Below are positions 20,001 to 29,471 of a stretch of 58,345 nucleotides of DNA, in pieces. The notes under the pieces were generated by a model. It made no database searches. It was not told the origin of the DNA and worked only from the letters and a program-made list of their open reading frames with translations. Both the position numbers and the translations under genes were made by a program. The first letter of the stretch is position 1. The number at the start of each line of letters is the position of its first letter. The DNA is from Opitutia bacterium (lineage in GTDB: Bacteria; Verrucomicrobiota; Verrucomicrobiia; Opitutales; Coraliomargaritaceae). Location: NCBI GenBank assembly GCA_029252625.1, contig JAQXBA010000116.1, positions 1 through 58,345 of the forward strand, given 5' to 3'.

Positions 20001-21542
20001 ATGCAGTTATTAAAAACGCCTCTCCTCCTCGCATCCATCCTCGCATTCGGCAGCTCAGCGCTGAGTGCAGACGTGACGCTCCCTAATATTTTTGGTGATC
20101 ACATGGTGCTCCAGCGCGAACAAGCCAACCCCGTCTGGGGCAAAGCTGATCCAGGCGAAGGAGTGATCGTCTGCATCGATGGACAGAGGCACTCTACCAC
20201 CGCTAGTGACGATGGCACATGGCGTGTTGAGTTAGATGCGATGACAGCGAGTGCCGATCCAAAGGTACTTCAGGTCTCAGGTCTCAACAATCAGGTTTCC
20301 ATTTCAGACGTGCTCATCGGCGAGGTCTGGATCTGCTCAGGGCAATCTAATATGCAGTGGTCGCTCAGTAATACCTACAATGGCGCAGTCGAAATCGCTG
20401 CGGCGAATCATCCACAAATTCGCCTCATTTCCGTGCCGCATGTCGGCTCACAAGAGGCACAGGATAACTTCAACGGCGCATGGGAACCCTGCACTCCAGA
20501 TTCCGCCCGCAACTTCTCCGCAGTTGGCTACCTCTTCGGCAGTCGCATTAACAGAGCACTCGGCGTGCCAGTCGGCCTGATTGACAACGCATGGGGCGGC
20601 TCCGCGGCTGAAGCATGGGTACCACGCAATGTGCTCGAATCCGACGGCGGTTATACGGAGCTACTAGGTTCGTGGGATGAACGAGTCGCGGCTTATACAG
20701 ACGAGATGCATGCTACGAAGGTGGCCCAATTTCAAGCCTGGAAAACAGCCGGCAGACCTAAACCGAATCAGCGTGCACCCAGAGATTTCCGCTCCGGACA
20801 ACATCGCCCTGCAAATCTCTTTAATGGCGTATTACACCCAACTATTGGCTACGGCATGCGCGGCGTCATTTGGTATCAGGGCGAGTCCAATGCCCAACGT
20901 GCCTATCAATATCGCAGTCTTTTCCCGCTACTGATCACCACTTGGCGGGAACTCTGGCAACAAGGTGACTTCCCTTTTTATTGGGTTCAACTCGCTGACT
21001 TTATGAATGAAAACACGCAGCCGCGTGAAAGCTGGTGGGCTGAGCTCCGTGAAGCACAAAGCATGACACTCAGCCTGCCCAATACTGGGCAAGCCGTCAT
21101 TATCGATAGCGGCGAAGGGCATGACATTCACCCTCGCGATAAAACCACGGTCGCTAATCGCCTCGTACGTCTGGCCTTGGCCAACGACTACGGCTACCAG
21201 ATTGACTCACAAAGTCCGCGCTACCACTCAATGCAAGTCAAAGACGGCGCTATCGCAGTCACCTTTGACCATATCAGTGCGCAAGGGCTCACTACATTCG
21301 ATGTAAAATACCCGACCGGTTTCGCGATCGCTGGCGAGGACAATGTCTTCGTCAACGCCGACGCTAAGATTATCGGCAAGAACAAGGTGTTGGTATCTAG
21401 CAAAATCGTACTCAAACCAGTTGCAGTTCGCTACGCGTGGGCGGACAACCCGGTGGCCAATTTACAGGACCGCAACGGTCTACCCGTCACCCCCTTTCGT
21501 ACCGATGACTGGCCCGCTAGCACTGTCAATAATATCAAATAG
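20001..21542 (+). CDS. Secreted sialate O-acetylesterase-like carbohydrate esterase
   Basis: An SGNH-hydrolase of the SASA family (pfam03629) that removes O-acetyl groups from sugars. The signal peptide covers residues 1-23 (LLLASILAFGSSALSA). A beta-sandwich domain (FGDHMVLQRE ... NPVWGKA) precedes the catalytic domain with the nucleophile Ser116 in SGQSNMQWS and the Asp375/His377 pair in GHDIHP. It has 513 residues. Family members are often annotated as sialidase-related, but in marine glycan loci they act on acetylated polysaccharides. It is the first accessory-type gene after the housekeeping block and overlaps none of its neighbours. Confidence 0.88.
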   Translation: MQLLKTPLLLASILAFGSSALSADVTLPNIFGDHMVLQREQANPVWGKADPGEGVIVCIDGQRHSTTASDDGTWRVELDAMTASADPKVLQVSGLNNQVSISDVLIGEVWICSGQSNMQWSLSNTYNGAVEIAAANHPQIRLISVPHVGSQEAQDNFNGAWEPCTPDSARNFSAVGYLFGSRINRALGVPVGLIDNAWGGSAAEAWVPRNVLESDGGYTELLGSWDERVAAYTDEMHATKVAQFQAWKTAGRPKPNQRAPRDFRSGQHRPANLFNGVLHPTIGYGMRGVIWYQGESNAQRAYQYRSLFPLLITTWRELWQQGDFPFYWVQLADFMNENTQPRESWWAELREAQSMTLSLPNTGQAVIIDSGEGHDIHPRDKTTVANRLVRLALANDYGYQIDSQSPRYHSMQVKDGAIAVTFDHISAQGLTTFDVKYPTGFAIAGEDNVFVNADAKIIGKNKVLVSSKIVLKPVAVRYAWADNPVANLQDRNGLPVTPFRTDDWPASTVNNIK

Positions 21543-21564
21543 CCTGCACTAGGTCTTCATCACT

Positions 21565-22077
21565 ATGCAGAATGAATGCCAATTCTCGGCATGTAGGCGC
21601 TACCGTTATACCCTGCTGCATCGCTGGGACGAACTGTTTGCGCGTCGGCGCGCACTGTTCATCTGCCTAAATCCATCCACCGCCGACGAAAATCAGCTGG
21701 ACCCCACCCTCAAACGGATCAAATCATTTTGCGGCCGACTCGGAGCCAATGAGTTTTTAATGCTCAATATCTTCGCCTACCGCGCGACCGACCCCAAGGA
21801 TATGATGGCAGTCGAAGATCCCGTCGGCCCAGACAACAATGCCAGCATCCAGTCCGCCATCACCGAAGCCTACGACCTGAATAACGGGCACTTAGACATC
21901 GTCGGCGGCTGGGGCAATCACGGGCTCCACCAGGATCGTCAAAATACGATTTTAGAGCTACTTGCCTCCTACCGCGAACAACCCAACTTAAATATTTCCT
22001 GCCTCGGCAAAAACGCCAACCAAACCCCCAAGCACCCGCTCTACATCGCAGCGAATCAAGCCTTTGAAGTGCTATAG
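21565..22077 (+). CDS. DUF1643 family protein
   Basis: A 170-residue DUF1643 protein. Family hallmarks are FICLNPSTADENQLDPTLKR (near residue 32), MLNIFAYRATDP and the late GWGNHG. The biochemical function is unknown; members are widespread, often near mobile or accessory DNA. It starts 22 bases after the acetylesterase stop, so co-transcription is likely, but nothing in it suggests a role in glycan use. Confidence 0.85.
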   Translation: MQNECQFSACRRYRYTLLHRWDELFARRRALFICLNPSTADENQLDPTLKRIKSFCGRLGANEFLMLNIFAYRATDPKDMMAVEDPVGPDNNASIQSAITEAYDLNNGHLDIVGGWGNHGLHQDRQNTILELLASYREQPNLNISCLGKNANQTPKHPLYIAANQAFEVL

Positions 22078-22198
22078 CCGACACTCAAGTCTGTCCACGC
22101 AAGCCAGGCCAGTGACACAGACATTACTGTCTATCCCCGTAACCAATGTCACTTTATTAGTATTAGAGGCTACGTTAACCTAAAAATAAATATTATAA

Positions 22199-23536
22199 AT
22201 GAATGTTATCAATAGAATGATACTGAGTAACTTATGTTTGCTAGTCACGCTCTCACCAATGTGCCAAGCTGAGGTTAAGAATTCGGCAACGCTCAAGAAC
22301 AATGCCGAGCGACTCGAGGAGTTCATGGATTGGGGGCTGGGGATGTTCCTCCACTGGAGCCTCGATTCTGAACTGGGGAGTGTCATCTCCCACAGCATGG
22401 TTGGCGCATCTGATGATTATTTAGATCGATATATCAATGAGCTGCCGAAGTATTTCAACCCCACAGACTACGACGCCGAAGAATGGGTTAAACTGGCCAA
22501 GCTGGCAGGTGTCAAATACATGGTTCTAACCACTAAGCACCATAACGGATTTTGCTTGTGGCCAACGGAAACAACCGATTTCTCGATTTCCCAAACCCCT
22601 TATAAGAAGGATATCATACGGCAGTATGTCGATGCTTGCCGGAAATATGACATGAAAGTGGGGTTCTATTTTTCGCCGGAAGACTTCCTTTTTATTCATA
22701 AGCAAGGATATGAGATCAGGCGTAAGAGCACGCATGCAAATATTTCTACGAATCCAGAATTGCTGGCGCATAACATGCTACAGATTAAAGAGCTGTTCAG
22801 TAACTACGGTCCAATAGATATCGTGTTCTTGGATGCGTTCGACAACAAACAGATCGGTCAGTACATTCATCAACTTCAACCCGACTGTCTGATTACTCGC
22901 GGAGAAATGGAGACTCCAGAGCAATATATTCCGAACAAACCGCTTCCAGGTCCGTGGGAGACCTGCTTTACACTCGGCACACAGTGGCAATACAAGCCCA
23001 CAAACGAAACTTACAAGTCGGGAGGGACATTAATCAACATACTAATAGATACCCGAGCAAAGGGCGGAAATCTCCTAATTAATGTAGGGCCTGAACCTTC
23101 AGGCAAGATTCCAATGGAACAGGAACGAACGTTTCGTGAGCTGGCACTCTGGATGTTTGTTAACGGAGAGAGCATACACGACATCCGCCCCTGCCCTTCA
23201 GCCAAAGACGGCGATCTATGGATCACCCGTAGCGCCCAAGAAAGAAGCACGGTGTATGTATTTATTCCCCAAGGGAAAATACTATGGGAAAAAGGTAAAC
23301 GAAGAGAATATACACTGAAGTCCCTTCGTACGACCAGTGAAAGCCGCATATCTGTACTCGGTCAAAATGATCGCGTTGTCGAGTACTCTAGAATAAATCC
23401 GAAATCGAAAATAGAACAAACAGAGCATGGTTTGCGGATCTCTGTTGTTCGCGCCCAGCGTATATACAACAACGGAAAATGGCCGAATCATGTTGTGGTA
23501 AAACTCGAAGGGGTTGAGTTTATTTCCGAACAATAA
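22199..23536 (+). CDS. Secreted alpha-L-fucosidase (GH29)
   Basis: A retaining fucosidase that removes terminal alpha-L-fucose. The signal peptide covers residues 1-24 (SNLCLLVTLSPMCQA). The GH29 TIM barrel is clear: FMDWGLGMFLHWS, YMVLTTKHHNGFCLWP, GFYFSPEDF, the expected nucleophile Asp212 in DIVFLDAF, RGEMETPEQYIP and GNLLINVGPEPSG. A small C-terminal beta domain ends the 445 residues. The gene is visibly richer in A+T than its neighbours and follows an AT-rich leader, which could mean separate acquisition. It has no TAAACGTTTA site. It converges with the HAD gene, with only 15 bases between the stops. Confidence 0.92.
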   Translation: MNVINRMILSNLCLLVTLSPMCQAEVKNSATLKNNAERLEEFMDWGLGMFLHWSLDSELGSVISHSMVGASDDYLDRYINELPKYFNPTDYDAEEWVKLAKLAGVKYMVLTTKHHNGFCLWPTETTDFSISQTPYKKDIIRQYVDACRKYDMKVGFYFSPEDFLFIHKQGYEIRRKSTHANISTNPELLAHNMLQIKELFSNYGPIDIVFLDAFDNKQIGQYIHQLQPDCLITRGEMETPEQYIPNKPLPGPWETCFTLGTQWQYKPTNETYKSGGTLINILIDTRAKGGNLLINVGPEPSGKIPMEQERTFRELALWMFVNGESIHDIRPCPSAKDGDLWITRSAQERSTVYVFIPQGKILWEKGKRREYTLKSLRTTSESRISVLGQNDRVVEYSRINPKSKIEQTEHGLRISVVRAQRIYNNGKWPNHVVVKLEGVEFISEQ

Positions 23537-23551
23537 ACAAAAAACGGCTCT

Positions 23552-24553
23552 TTACGGATTTCGGCCATAGCCCTGACGTGCCACAATCAACTTCAGCAGC
23601 GCCTCGAAATTTTCGGTGTACTGACTGCAAAGACCGCGCGTACCGGACTGGTCGATATTACCGCCACCAATGCCCCAAGCTTGCATGCCCGCAAGACGAA
23701 TCGAAGCGACACCGGCACCGCTATCTTCTATGCCGATCACGGAGTGACGTGCCGAATAGGGCAGCCCCAACCCGACACGAAACGCTTCCGCATACAGCCA
23801 CGGATGCGGCTTCGGTGAGAGCTCGCCGAGCGTACCAGACTCGCCCTTACGCAGCGCGTGCCCCGCTGTAATAATGGTATCGTAGAAATTAGCAGGATCG
23901 CCCATGTCGAGCGTTTTGAATGCGTCTAGGATCTCGGGATAGGCCTTCTCGTAGAGGCCGGAAGTGACCAAGCCGAGCTTCACTCCCATATCTTTGAGTT
24001 CCAATAGAAAATCCTTAATTCCTGGGGAGGGACGAAATGCACCAGGCTTGCCCTTTCCTGCAAGAATCAACTTCATTTCACGGTGAGTGTGCTCGAAGTA
24101 AAAATGACGCGCAGCTTCCACCGATTTCTCTGGGCAGTATTTATTCACGCAATACTGTAAGTGCTCCGAAACTGAGTGACCAGAAACGAACGGAACATCT
24201 GAATCTTCGAGTTGGAACTTCGAATCGCCTAATAAACTCGCAACACTGAGCTCGATAATCCAAATCCAGAATTCTTCACTGTGCACCGTAGTACCGTCAA
24301 GATCCATCAACACCGCCTGCAGCGGAGCTTCATCGCCCAAGTCATCCACTGGATAATATGCAGGATACCCCATCGCAGAATTAACTAATCCCATCGTATG
24401 AGTTTCAAATCCGATAAACTCGACCTTACCATCGCCGGTCGCGGCAACTGCCTGGACATCGGCGTCACCCACAACAAAGTGACCATTCGATGTCGATTGA
24501 AGTGCCTGTAGGCCAAGAGCCTCTGCAGAGTTTCCTAAATTTGGGAATTTCAT
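23552..24553 (-). CDS. HAD-superfamily phosphatase/phosphomutase with N-terminal extension
   Basis: A cytoplasmic haloacid-dehalogenase hydrolase of the beta-phosphoglucomutase-like group. Motif I is VLMDLDGT with Asp84 and Asp86, motif II is LVTSG, and the late motif IGIEDSGAGVASIRLAGM holds the acidic metal ligands. About 80 residues precede motif I (KFPNLGNSAEALGLQALQ ...), which is unusual because most members begin almost at motif I. The ATG at 24553 is preferred over a longer frame to 24637. It is divergent from the GH38-like gene with a LacI-type site between, so it may dephosphorylate a sugar product of the pathway; this is inference. Confidence 0.8.
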   Translation of the reverse strand: MKFPNLGNSAEALGLQALQSTSNGHFVVGDADVQAVAATGDGKVEFIGFETHTMGLVNSAMGYPAYYPVDDLGDEAPLQAVLMDLDGTTVHSEEFWIWIIELSVASLLGDSKFQLEDSDVPFVSGHSVSEHLQYCVNKYCPEKSVEAARHFYFEHTHREMKLILAGKGKPGAFRPSPGIKDFLLELKDMGVKLGLVTSGLYEKAYPEILDAFKTLDMGDPANFYDTIITAGHALRKGESGTLGELSPKPHPWLYAEAFRVGLGLPYSARHSVIGIEDSGAGVASIRLAGMQAWGIGGGNIDQSGTRGLCSQYTENFEALLKLIVARQGYGRNP

Positions 24554-24586
24554 AAAATTAACTAGCAAGACTTTCGGCTTGCAGAG

Positions 24587-24596
24587 TAAACGTTTT
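24587..24596. promoter_or_regulatory. LacI-type operator between HAD and GH38-like genes
   Basis: TAAACGTTTT, one mismatch from the perfect palindrome, lies 34 bases before the HAD start and 61 bases before the GH38-like start, so it could control both. A second palindrome, GTTTAAAC, is at 24628-24635. Confidence 0.65.
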
Positions 24597-24656
24597 CCCT
24601 TCTCATCACTTCTAGTCAAACCATTTCGTTTAAACACTTTTTATTTTCTACTTACT

Positions 24657-27470
24657 ATGCCCGAACAAAAAAACAAGACAGCGATCGTGGTCGCACACAC
24701 TCACTGGGACCGGGAATGGCGCTATCCGCTATGGAAAAACCGCTCGCTACTCATTGAATTCATGGATTGGCTTCTTGAAATCCTTGAGAACGACCCGGAC
24801 TATAGTGGCTTCCTACTCGACGGCCAAACCGTATGCATAGAAGATTACCTGGAAATCAAGCCACAGAATCGCGACCGCATAGCCGCACAGGTGAAAGCGG
24901 GGAAACTGGCCATTGGCCCATGGTATACCCTGCCCGACCTCTTCCCCATCGCTGGCGAGTGCCTCGTGCGTAACCTCAATAAGGGTATCCGTTTCGCCGA
25001 AGAACTCGGCACTTACAATCCAATCGCCTACCACACCTTTGGCTGGGGGCAGACTGCGCAATTCCCTCAAATGTATCAATCCCTCGGCATCGACTATGCC
25101 GTCGCCGCCAAAAAAGTATCCAAAAAACGTGCACCGAAGTCTGAATTCATCTGGACCTCTCCAGATGGGTCCGAACTGCTCACCTCGCGCCTAGGCCACT
25201 TCACACGTCAAAACGGCTATTTCTACCTACACTTCCCAGTCCGCCTAAATAATATTTACGACGACAACAAATTCGGATGGCAATGGGGGAAGACTGGCGT
25301 CTGCTACCACCGGGCCGATGAGAACCTCGCGCTCAATGACTACTTCCGCATCGACCACGAAGATGGCTACTTTAAAGAGAATGTGAAGGACGCCGCTCAG
25401 CGCACCTGGGACAACATGGACGAGAGCATAGTCGACGACTACCGCTTACTCATGTGCGGCTGCGACTTTTCCACACCAAATCCTTACCTCCCACGGATGA
25501 TCAAAGATAGCAATGAAGCGATCGACGACATCAACTTCAAGATGGGCTCCTTACAGGAATACTTCGGAGAACTAGAGAACCGTATCGACCGCAGCCAAGT
25601 GCCAGTCGTCGAAGGCGAACTCCGCGACGGTGAGCCCTGTGGCGCTTCTGCCAACGCACTCTCGACCCGCATCCATATCAAGCAGTTAAACAAGCAAGCG
25701 GAAAACATCATGATGCGCCGCACCGAGCCACTCGCTGCCGCAATGTTTGCACTCGGCGCAGGACACTCAGATGGGTTCTTCAAAAAAGGTTGGAACTACC
25801 TACTTAAAGCACATCCTCACGATTCGATCAATGGTGTAACTCAAGACAAGACGGTCGACGATAATATCTATCGCCTCAACCAAGCTATCGAAATCGGCGA
25901 AACGATTTATGAAGACAGCGTTGCTAGCCTGCTCAAACGCCTCGACCTTTCCAAGTTCGACGCAGCCGACCAGCTCCTACTCCTGCACAATCCACAACCA
26001 CGTGCCGTGCGAGAAGTCATTAAGATTGCAGTCGATACACCACAGGAAGACAGCACATGGGCGATCGGCTTCGAAGACACCGACGGCTCACGGCTCAATG
26101 TACAAGGCATCGCTCGCGACGAACACAAGCAAGCCGTGCATGATATTGAGGCGCGCCCTTGGCCTTTTAGCGTCGACCGGCACAAGGTTTACCTAGATAC
26201 TGGTGAGATCCCTGCAGGTGGCTACAAAGTCATCAAAGTCGTCAACGAATCTACTTACTGGCGCGAGGAAGAATGGTGGCCCAACATGCGCAAGAGCGCA
26301 GGCAATCGCATCGGTCAGGGGGCCCACCTACTAGAAAACCAGTTCCTTAAGGTCGTCGTCAACTCAGACGGCACCTTCGATCTCACCGATAAGGAAAACG
26401 GTCGCGTCATTGAACAGATGCACGCCTTCGAAGACGAAGGTGATACCGGCGATTACTGGGCCTACTACCCACCTTACAACAATCAAAATATTAGCAGTCG
26501 CGGCTTTAACTCACGCATCTGGATGGAAGACAACGGGCCACTCAGCGCGACGATCGGCATTGAAACTATCATGCAGATTCCAGCACGTGCCGAGTATGGC
26601 AACGTCAAGGTGCAAGGGTACGGCAAGCGAAGCGACGAACTGGTCGACATGAAGATCGTCTCACGCATTACCCTGACTAAAAACAGTCGTCAGCTAAACG
26701 TAAAGACTTCGATTGACAACCAGTCAAAGGATCACCGTGTCCGAGTGATGATTCCCACCGACATTAGTTCGGAGTTCTCCGACGCAGCTGGCCACTTCAC
26801 TGTCGACCGCCGCGGCATCGTGCACGAAGTCGATGCCGACGGTGAGCACTATCCGGAAATGGCACTGCGCCCGATGGCGACCTTCTGCTCCGTCAACGAC
26901 GGCGCAAACGGCGTCTCCGTGCTCAACAATTGCTTGACCGAGTTCCAACTACTCGACGACGACCGCCACACACTGGCTCTGACCTTGCTACGTTCAGTAC
27001 GTAACCGTATCTGCACCGAATCGCGCGTATCCTCCGAGTTCCCTGACAAGCTAGGCAGCCAAATGCTCCAGACTATCGACTTCGAATATGCAATCTACCC
27101 TCACAAGGGTGATTGGGCCGAAGGTCAGGTGTACGCCGAAGCGGACAAGCTAAATGCCAAGCCAGCTGCAGTACAGATCTCGATGAACAAAGGCGGCGAC
27201 TTACCCATCTCAGCATCGCACTACGCGATCGACAACGAAGCAGTCGTGATGACTGCTTTCAAGAAGGCTGAAGATCGCGACTCAGTGATTCTACGCCTGC
27301 ACAATCCAACAGGCGAAGTACAATCGGCCAGCATCACGATCGGCTTGCCAGTCAAGCAAGCATGGTACAACAATCTGAATGAAATGCGCGGTGAAACGCT
27401 TAGCCTTGATAACGGCTGCCTACAGTTGTTGGTGCCAGTTGGAAAAATCGTCACCATCGAGTTAGAGTAA
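24657..27470 (+). CDS. GH38 alpha-mannosidase-like protein lacking the canonical nucleophile Asp
   Basis: A cytoplasmic protein (no signal peptide) of 937 residues with the GH38 architecture: alpha/beta barrel, three-helix domain, then large beta-sandwiches. The first zinc motif HTHWDREW (residues 14-21) and LLDGQTVCIEDY and GPWYTLPD match MngB-type mannosidases closely. The later zinc His is in HPHDSINGV (residues 386-394). However, the segment that normally reads D-x-F-G reads YHTFGWGQTAQFPQ, with His126 where the nucleophile and zinc ligand Asp is expected. The acid region is CGCDFSTP (Asp270) in place of NGHDQ. It may be a divergent subfamily or have altered chemistry. The ATG at 24657 fits the family N-terminus. 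A LacI-type site lies upstream. Confidence 0.85.
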   Translation: MPEQKNKTAIVVAHTHWDREWRYPLWKNRSLLIEFMDWLLEILENDPDYSGFLLDGQTVCIEDYLEIKPQNRDRIAAQVKAGKLAIGPWYTLPDLFPIAGECLVRNLNKGIRFAEELGTYNPIAYHTFGWGQTAQFPQMYQSLGIDYAVAAKKVSKKRAPKSEFIWTSPDGSELLTSRLGHFTRQNGYFYLHFPVRLNNIYDDNKFGWQWGKTGVCYHRADENLALNDYFRIDHEDGYFKENVKDAAQRTWDNMDESIVDDYRLLMCGCDFSTPNPYLPRMIKDSNEAIDDINFKMGSLQEYFGELENRIDRSQVPVVEGELRDGEPCGASANALSTRIHIKQLNKQAENIMMRRTEPLAAAMFALGAGHSDGFFKKGWNYLLKAHPHDSINGVTQDKTVDDNIYRLNQAIEIGETIYEDSVASLLKRLDLSKFDAADQLLLLHNPQPRAVREVIKIAVDTPQEDSTWAIGFEDTDGSRLNVQGIARDEHKQAVHDIEARPWPFSVDRHKVYLDTGEIPAGGYKVIKVVNESTYWREEEWWPNMRKSAGNRIGQGAHLLENQFLKVVVNSDGTFDLTDKENGRVIEQMHAFEDEGDTGDYWAYYPPYNNQNISSRGFNSRIWMEDNGPLSATIGIETIMQIPARAEYGNVKVQGYGKRSDELVDMKIVSRITLTKNSRQLNVKTSIDNQSKDHRVRVMIPTDISSEFSDAAGHFTVDRRGIVHEVDADGEHYPEMALRPMATFCSVNDGANGVSVLNNCLTEFQLLDDDRHTLALTLLRSVRNRICTESRVSSEFPDKLGSQMLQTIDFEYAIYPHKGDWAEGQVYAEADKLNAKPAAVQISMNKGGDLPISASHYAIDNEAVVMTAFKKAEDRDSVILRLHNPTGEVQSASITIGLPVKQAWYNNLNEMRGETLSLDNGCLQLLVPVGKIVTIELE

Positions 27471-27793
27471 AAAACCATAAAAATGTGCGATACCTAGCAT
27501 CTATATAGAGTGCGGTTTGCATTCGCTGAAAACCCCAGCCATTGGGCCAGAGAAATTGTGACCGCTCCGACACTTTCAGCGAAAAAAAACCACCCGATTT
27601 TGGCGGCGCTTTAGGTTTGTCCGTTCAAGACTTATTTAATTGCGGGTGGGCTTAATAATATCAGGGTAATACGTAAACGTTTACTCTTAGTGCACGTAAA
27701 ACGCATAAGAATAATAACTACAATTCAAAATGAGCCTGATGCCCTTGGGCAAAGGTCCTTACAATAAAACCACATCACAGTAAGTACGAATCT
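27471..27793. other. Intergenic region with operator
   Basis: These 323 bases contain no gene. CCACCCG at 27590-27596 and CGGGTGG at 27643-27649 could pair over a 46-base loop. The perfect operator at 27673-27684 lies in the right part, followed by an AT-rich stretch that probably holds the promoter of the next sulfatase. Confidence 0.5.
27673..27684. promoter_or_regulatory. LacI-type operator upstream of sulfatase
   Basis: GTAAACGTTTAC is a perfect 12-base palindrome, 109 bases before the start codon of the sulfatase at 27794. Confidence 0.75.
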
Positions 27794-29395
27794 ATGAATA
27801 TACTTCCCTCTAAAACCACACTTACCTTACTCGGCTCTATTCTCTTCGCATTTTGCAGCCAAGCACAAGAACGCCCCAACATCGTCTTCATCTTTAGCGA
27901 CGACCACGCGACTCAGGCAATCGGTGCCTATGACGGTTTCTTGAAATCAATCAACCCGACACCTGAAATCGACAAGCTTGCAGCACAAGGCATGCTTTTT
28001 GAGAACAGTTTCTGCACCAATTCGATTTGCGGGCCCAGTCGCGCTGTCATACAAACTGGCAAGCACAGCCATAAGAACGGTTTCATGGACAACGGCGATT
28101 CGTTTGACTGGAATCAACAGACCTTTCCAAAGCTCCTACAAGCCGCTGGTTACCAAACTGCAATTTACGGCAAGTCACACTTGAAGGGCAACCCTCAGGG
28201 CTACGACGACTGGGCAGTCCTGCCTGGGCAGGGCCTGTACTACAATCCCGACTTTTTTACACAGGCTGGCAAAATTACTATCGAAGGTTACTGCACCGAT
28301 ATTGTTACCGACATGGCCGTTGACTACCTGGAAAACAAACGTTCATCGGACAAACCATTTATGCTGATGGTGCAGCATAAAGCGCCCCACCGCAACTGGA
28401 TGCCAGCTCCACGCCACTTGACTCTCTACGATGACATCGAGATTCCTGAACCTGCGACACTGTTCGACACTTGGGAGGACAACGCCCCGCCGGCTCGCCA
28501 TCAAGAGCTATGTATCATGGATCATATGCATATGAACTATGATTTGTTCCTCGACCTTACACCCGACTTCGTCCCGCCGCCGCCACAAAAGAGCCAAGAC
28601 CCCTCTGGCTGGCGCAATATGAAGCGTATGACAGCCGAACAAATGAGGGTTTGGCGCGAAGCCTATGGCCCAAAGGATGCCGCCTTTCATGCCGCGAACT
28701 TAAGCGGCAAAGAGCTACTCCAGTGGAAATACCAACGCTACGCAAAAAACTATCTCCGGAGCATCAAGGGTGTGGATGAAAGTGTCGGTCGCCTCGTCGC
28801 AACGCTCGAAGAACTAGGATTAAGCGAAAACACCATCGTTATCTATTGTTCGGACCAAGGTTTCTATGTCGGCGATCACGGCTGGTTCGATAAACGTTGG
28901 ATGTATGAAGAATCTCTCAAAATGCCCTTTATTATTAAATGGCCTGGCGTCGTCTCACCTGGTGTAACACGCGATGAAATGATTCAGAATTTAGACTATG
29001 CCGAGACCTTTCTCGACATTGCACAAGCTCCCATCCCCGAAGACATGCAGGGTCACTCATTACTGCCACTCTTAAAAGGCGACACTGTCTCCGACTGGCG
29101 AAAAAGCATCTATTACCACTACTATGAATATCCGAGCACTCACATGGTGCCACAGCACAATGGCATCCGCACCGAGCGCTACAAACTCATGCACTTCTAT
29201 GAATTCAATGAATGGGAGTTTTACGACCTGAAAAATGATCTGGAAGAATTGCACAATCTCTATGAGAACCCGGAATTCAAAGCACTCATAGATGCACACA
29301 AAGTACAAATGGAAGCACTGCGCAAAGACTATGATGACGACAGCGACTTCTCCGAGCAATCGGACGCATGGAAACATAAGATGCGCCAACCATAG
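27794..29395 (+). CDS. Secreted S1 sulfatase (CGPSR type)
   Basis: A type I sulfatase that hydrolyses sulfate esters on glycans in the periplasm or outside the cell. The signal peptide covers residues 1-24 (LLGSILFAFCSQA). RPNIVFIFSDDHA gives the calcium-binding Asp pair. The formylglycine motif is C79-G-P-S-R, followed by TGKHSHKNG. The metal-ligand Asp occurs in IVIYCSDQGFYVGDHGW. The length of 533 residues is normal. The NSICGPSRA context is like heparan or glucosamine-6-sulfatase relatives, but the substrate is not certain. It has its own operator and no obvious terminator, and converges with the acetylesterase gene. Confidence 0.93.
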   Translation: MNILPSKTTLTLLGSILFAFCSQAQERPNIVFIFSDDHATQAIGAYDGFLKSINPTPEIDKLAAQGMLFENSFCTNSICGPSRAVIQTGKHSHKNGFMDNGDSFDWNQQTFPKLLQAAGYQTAIYGKSHLKGNPQGYDDWAVLPGQGLYYNPDFFTQAGKITIEGYCTDIVTDMAVDYLENKRSSDKPFMLMVQHKAPHRNWMPAPRHLTLYDDIEIPEPATLFDTWEDNAPPARHQELCIMDHMHMNYDLFLDLTPDFVPPPPQKSQDPSGWRNMKRMTAEQMRVWREAYGPKDAAFHAANLSGKELLQWKYQRYAKNYLRSIKGVDESVGRLVATLEELGLSENTIVIYCSDQGFYVGDHGWFDKRWMYEESLKMPFIIKWPGVVSPGVTRDEMIQNLDYAETFLDIAQAPIPEDMQGHSLLPLLKGDTVSDWRKSIYYHYYEYPSTHMVPQHNGIRTERYKLMHFYEFNEWEFYDLKNDLEELHNLYENPEFKALIDAHKVQMEALRKDYDDDSDFSEQSDAWKHKMRQP

Positions 29396-29471
29396 TCAGC
29401 CGCACACAGAACAGCAGTGCACAGTATGAATAGTGGGCTCCAATAAGCTCCAGACCGCTAATGTCAGCTTA

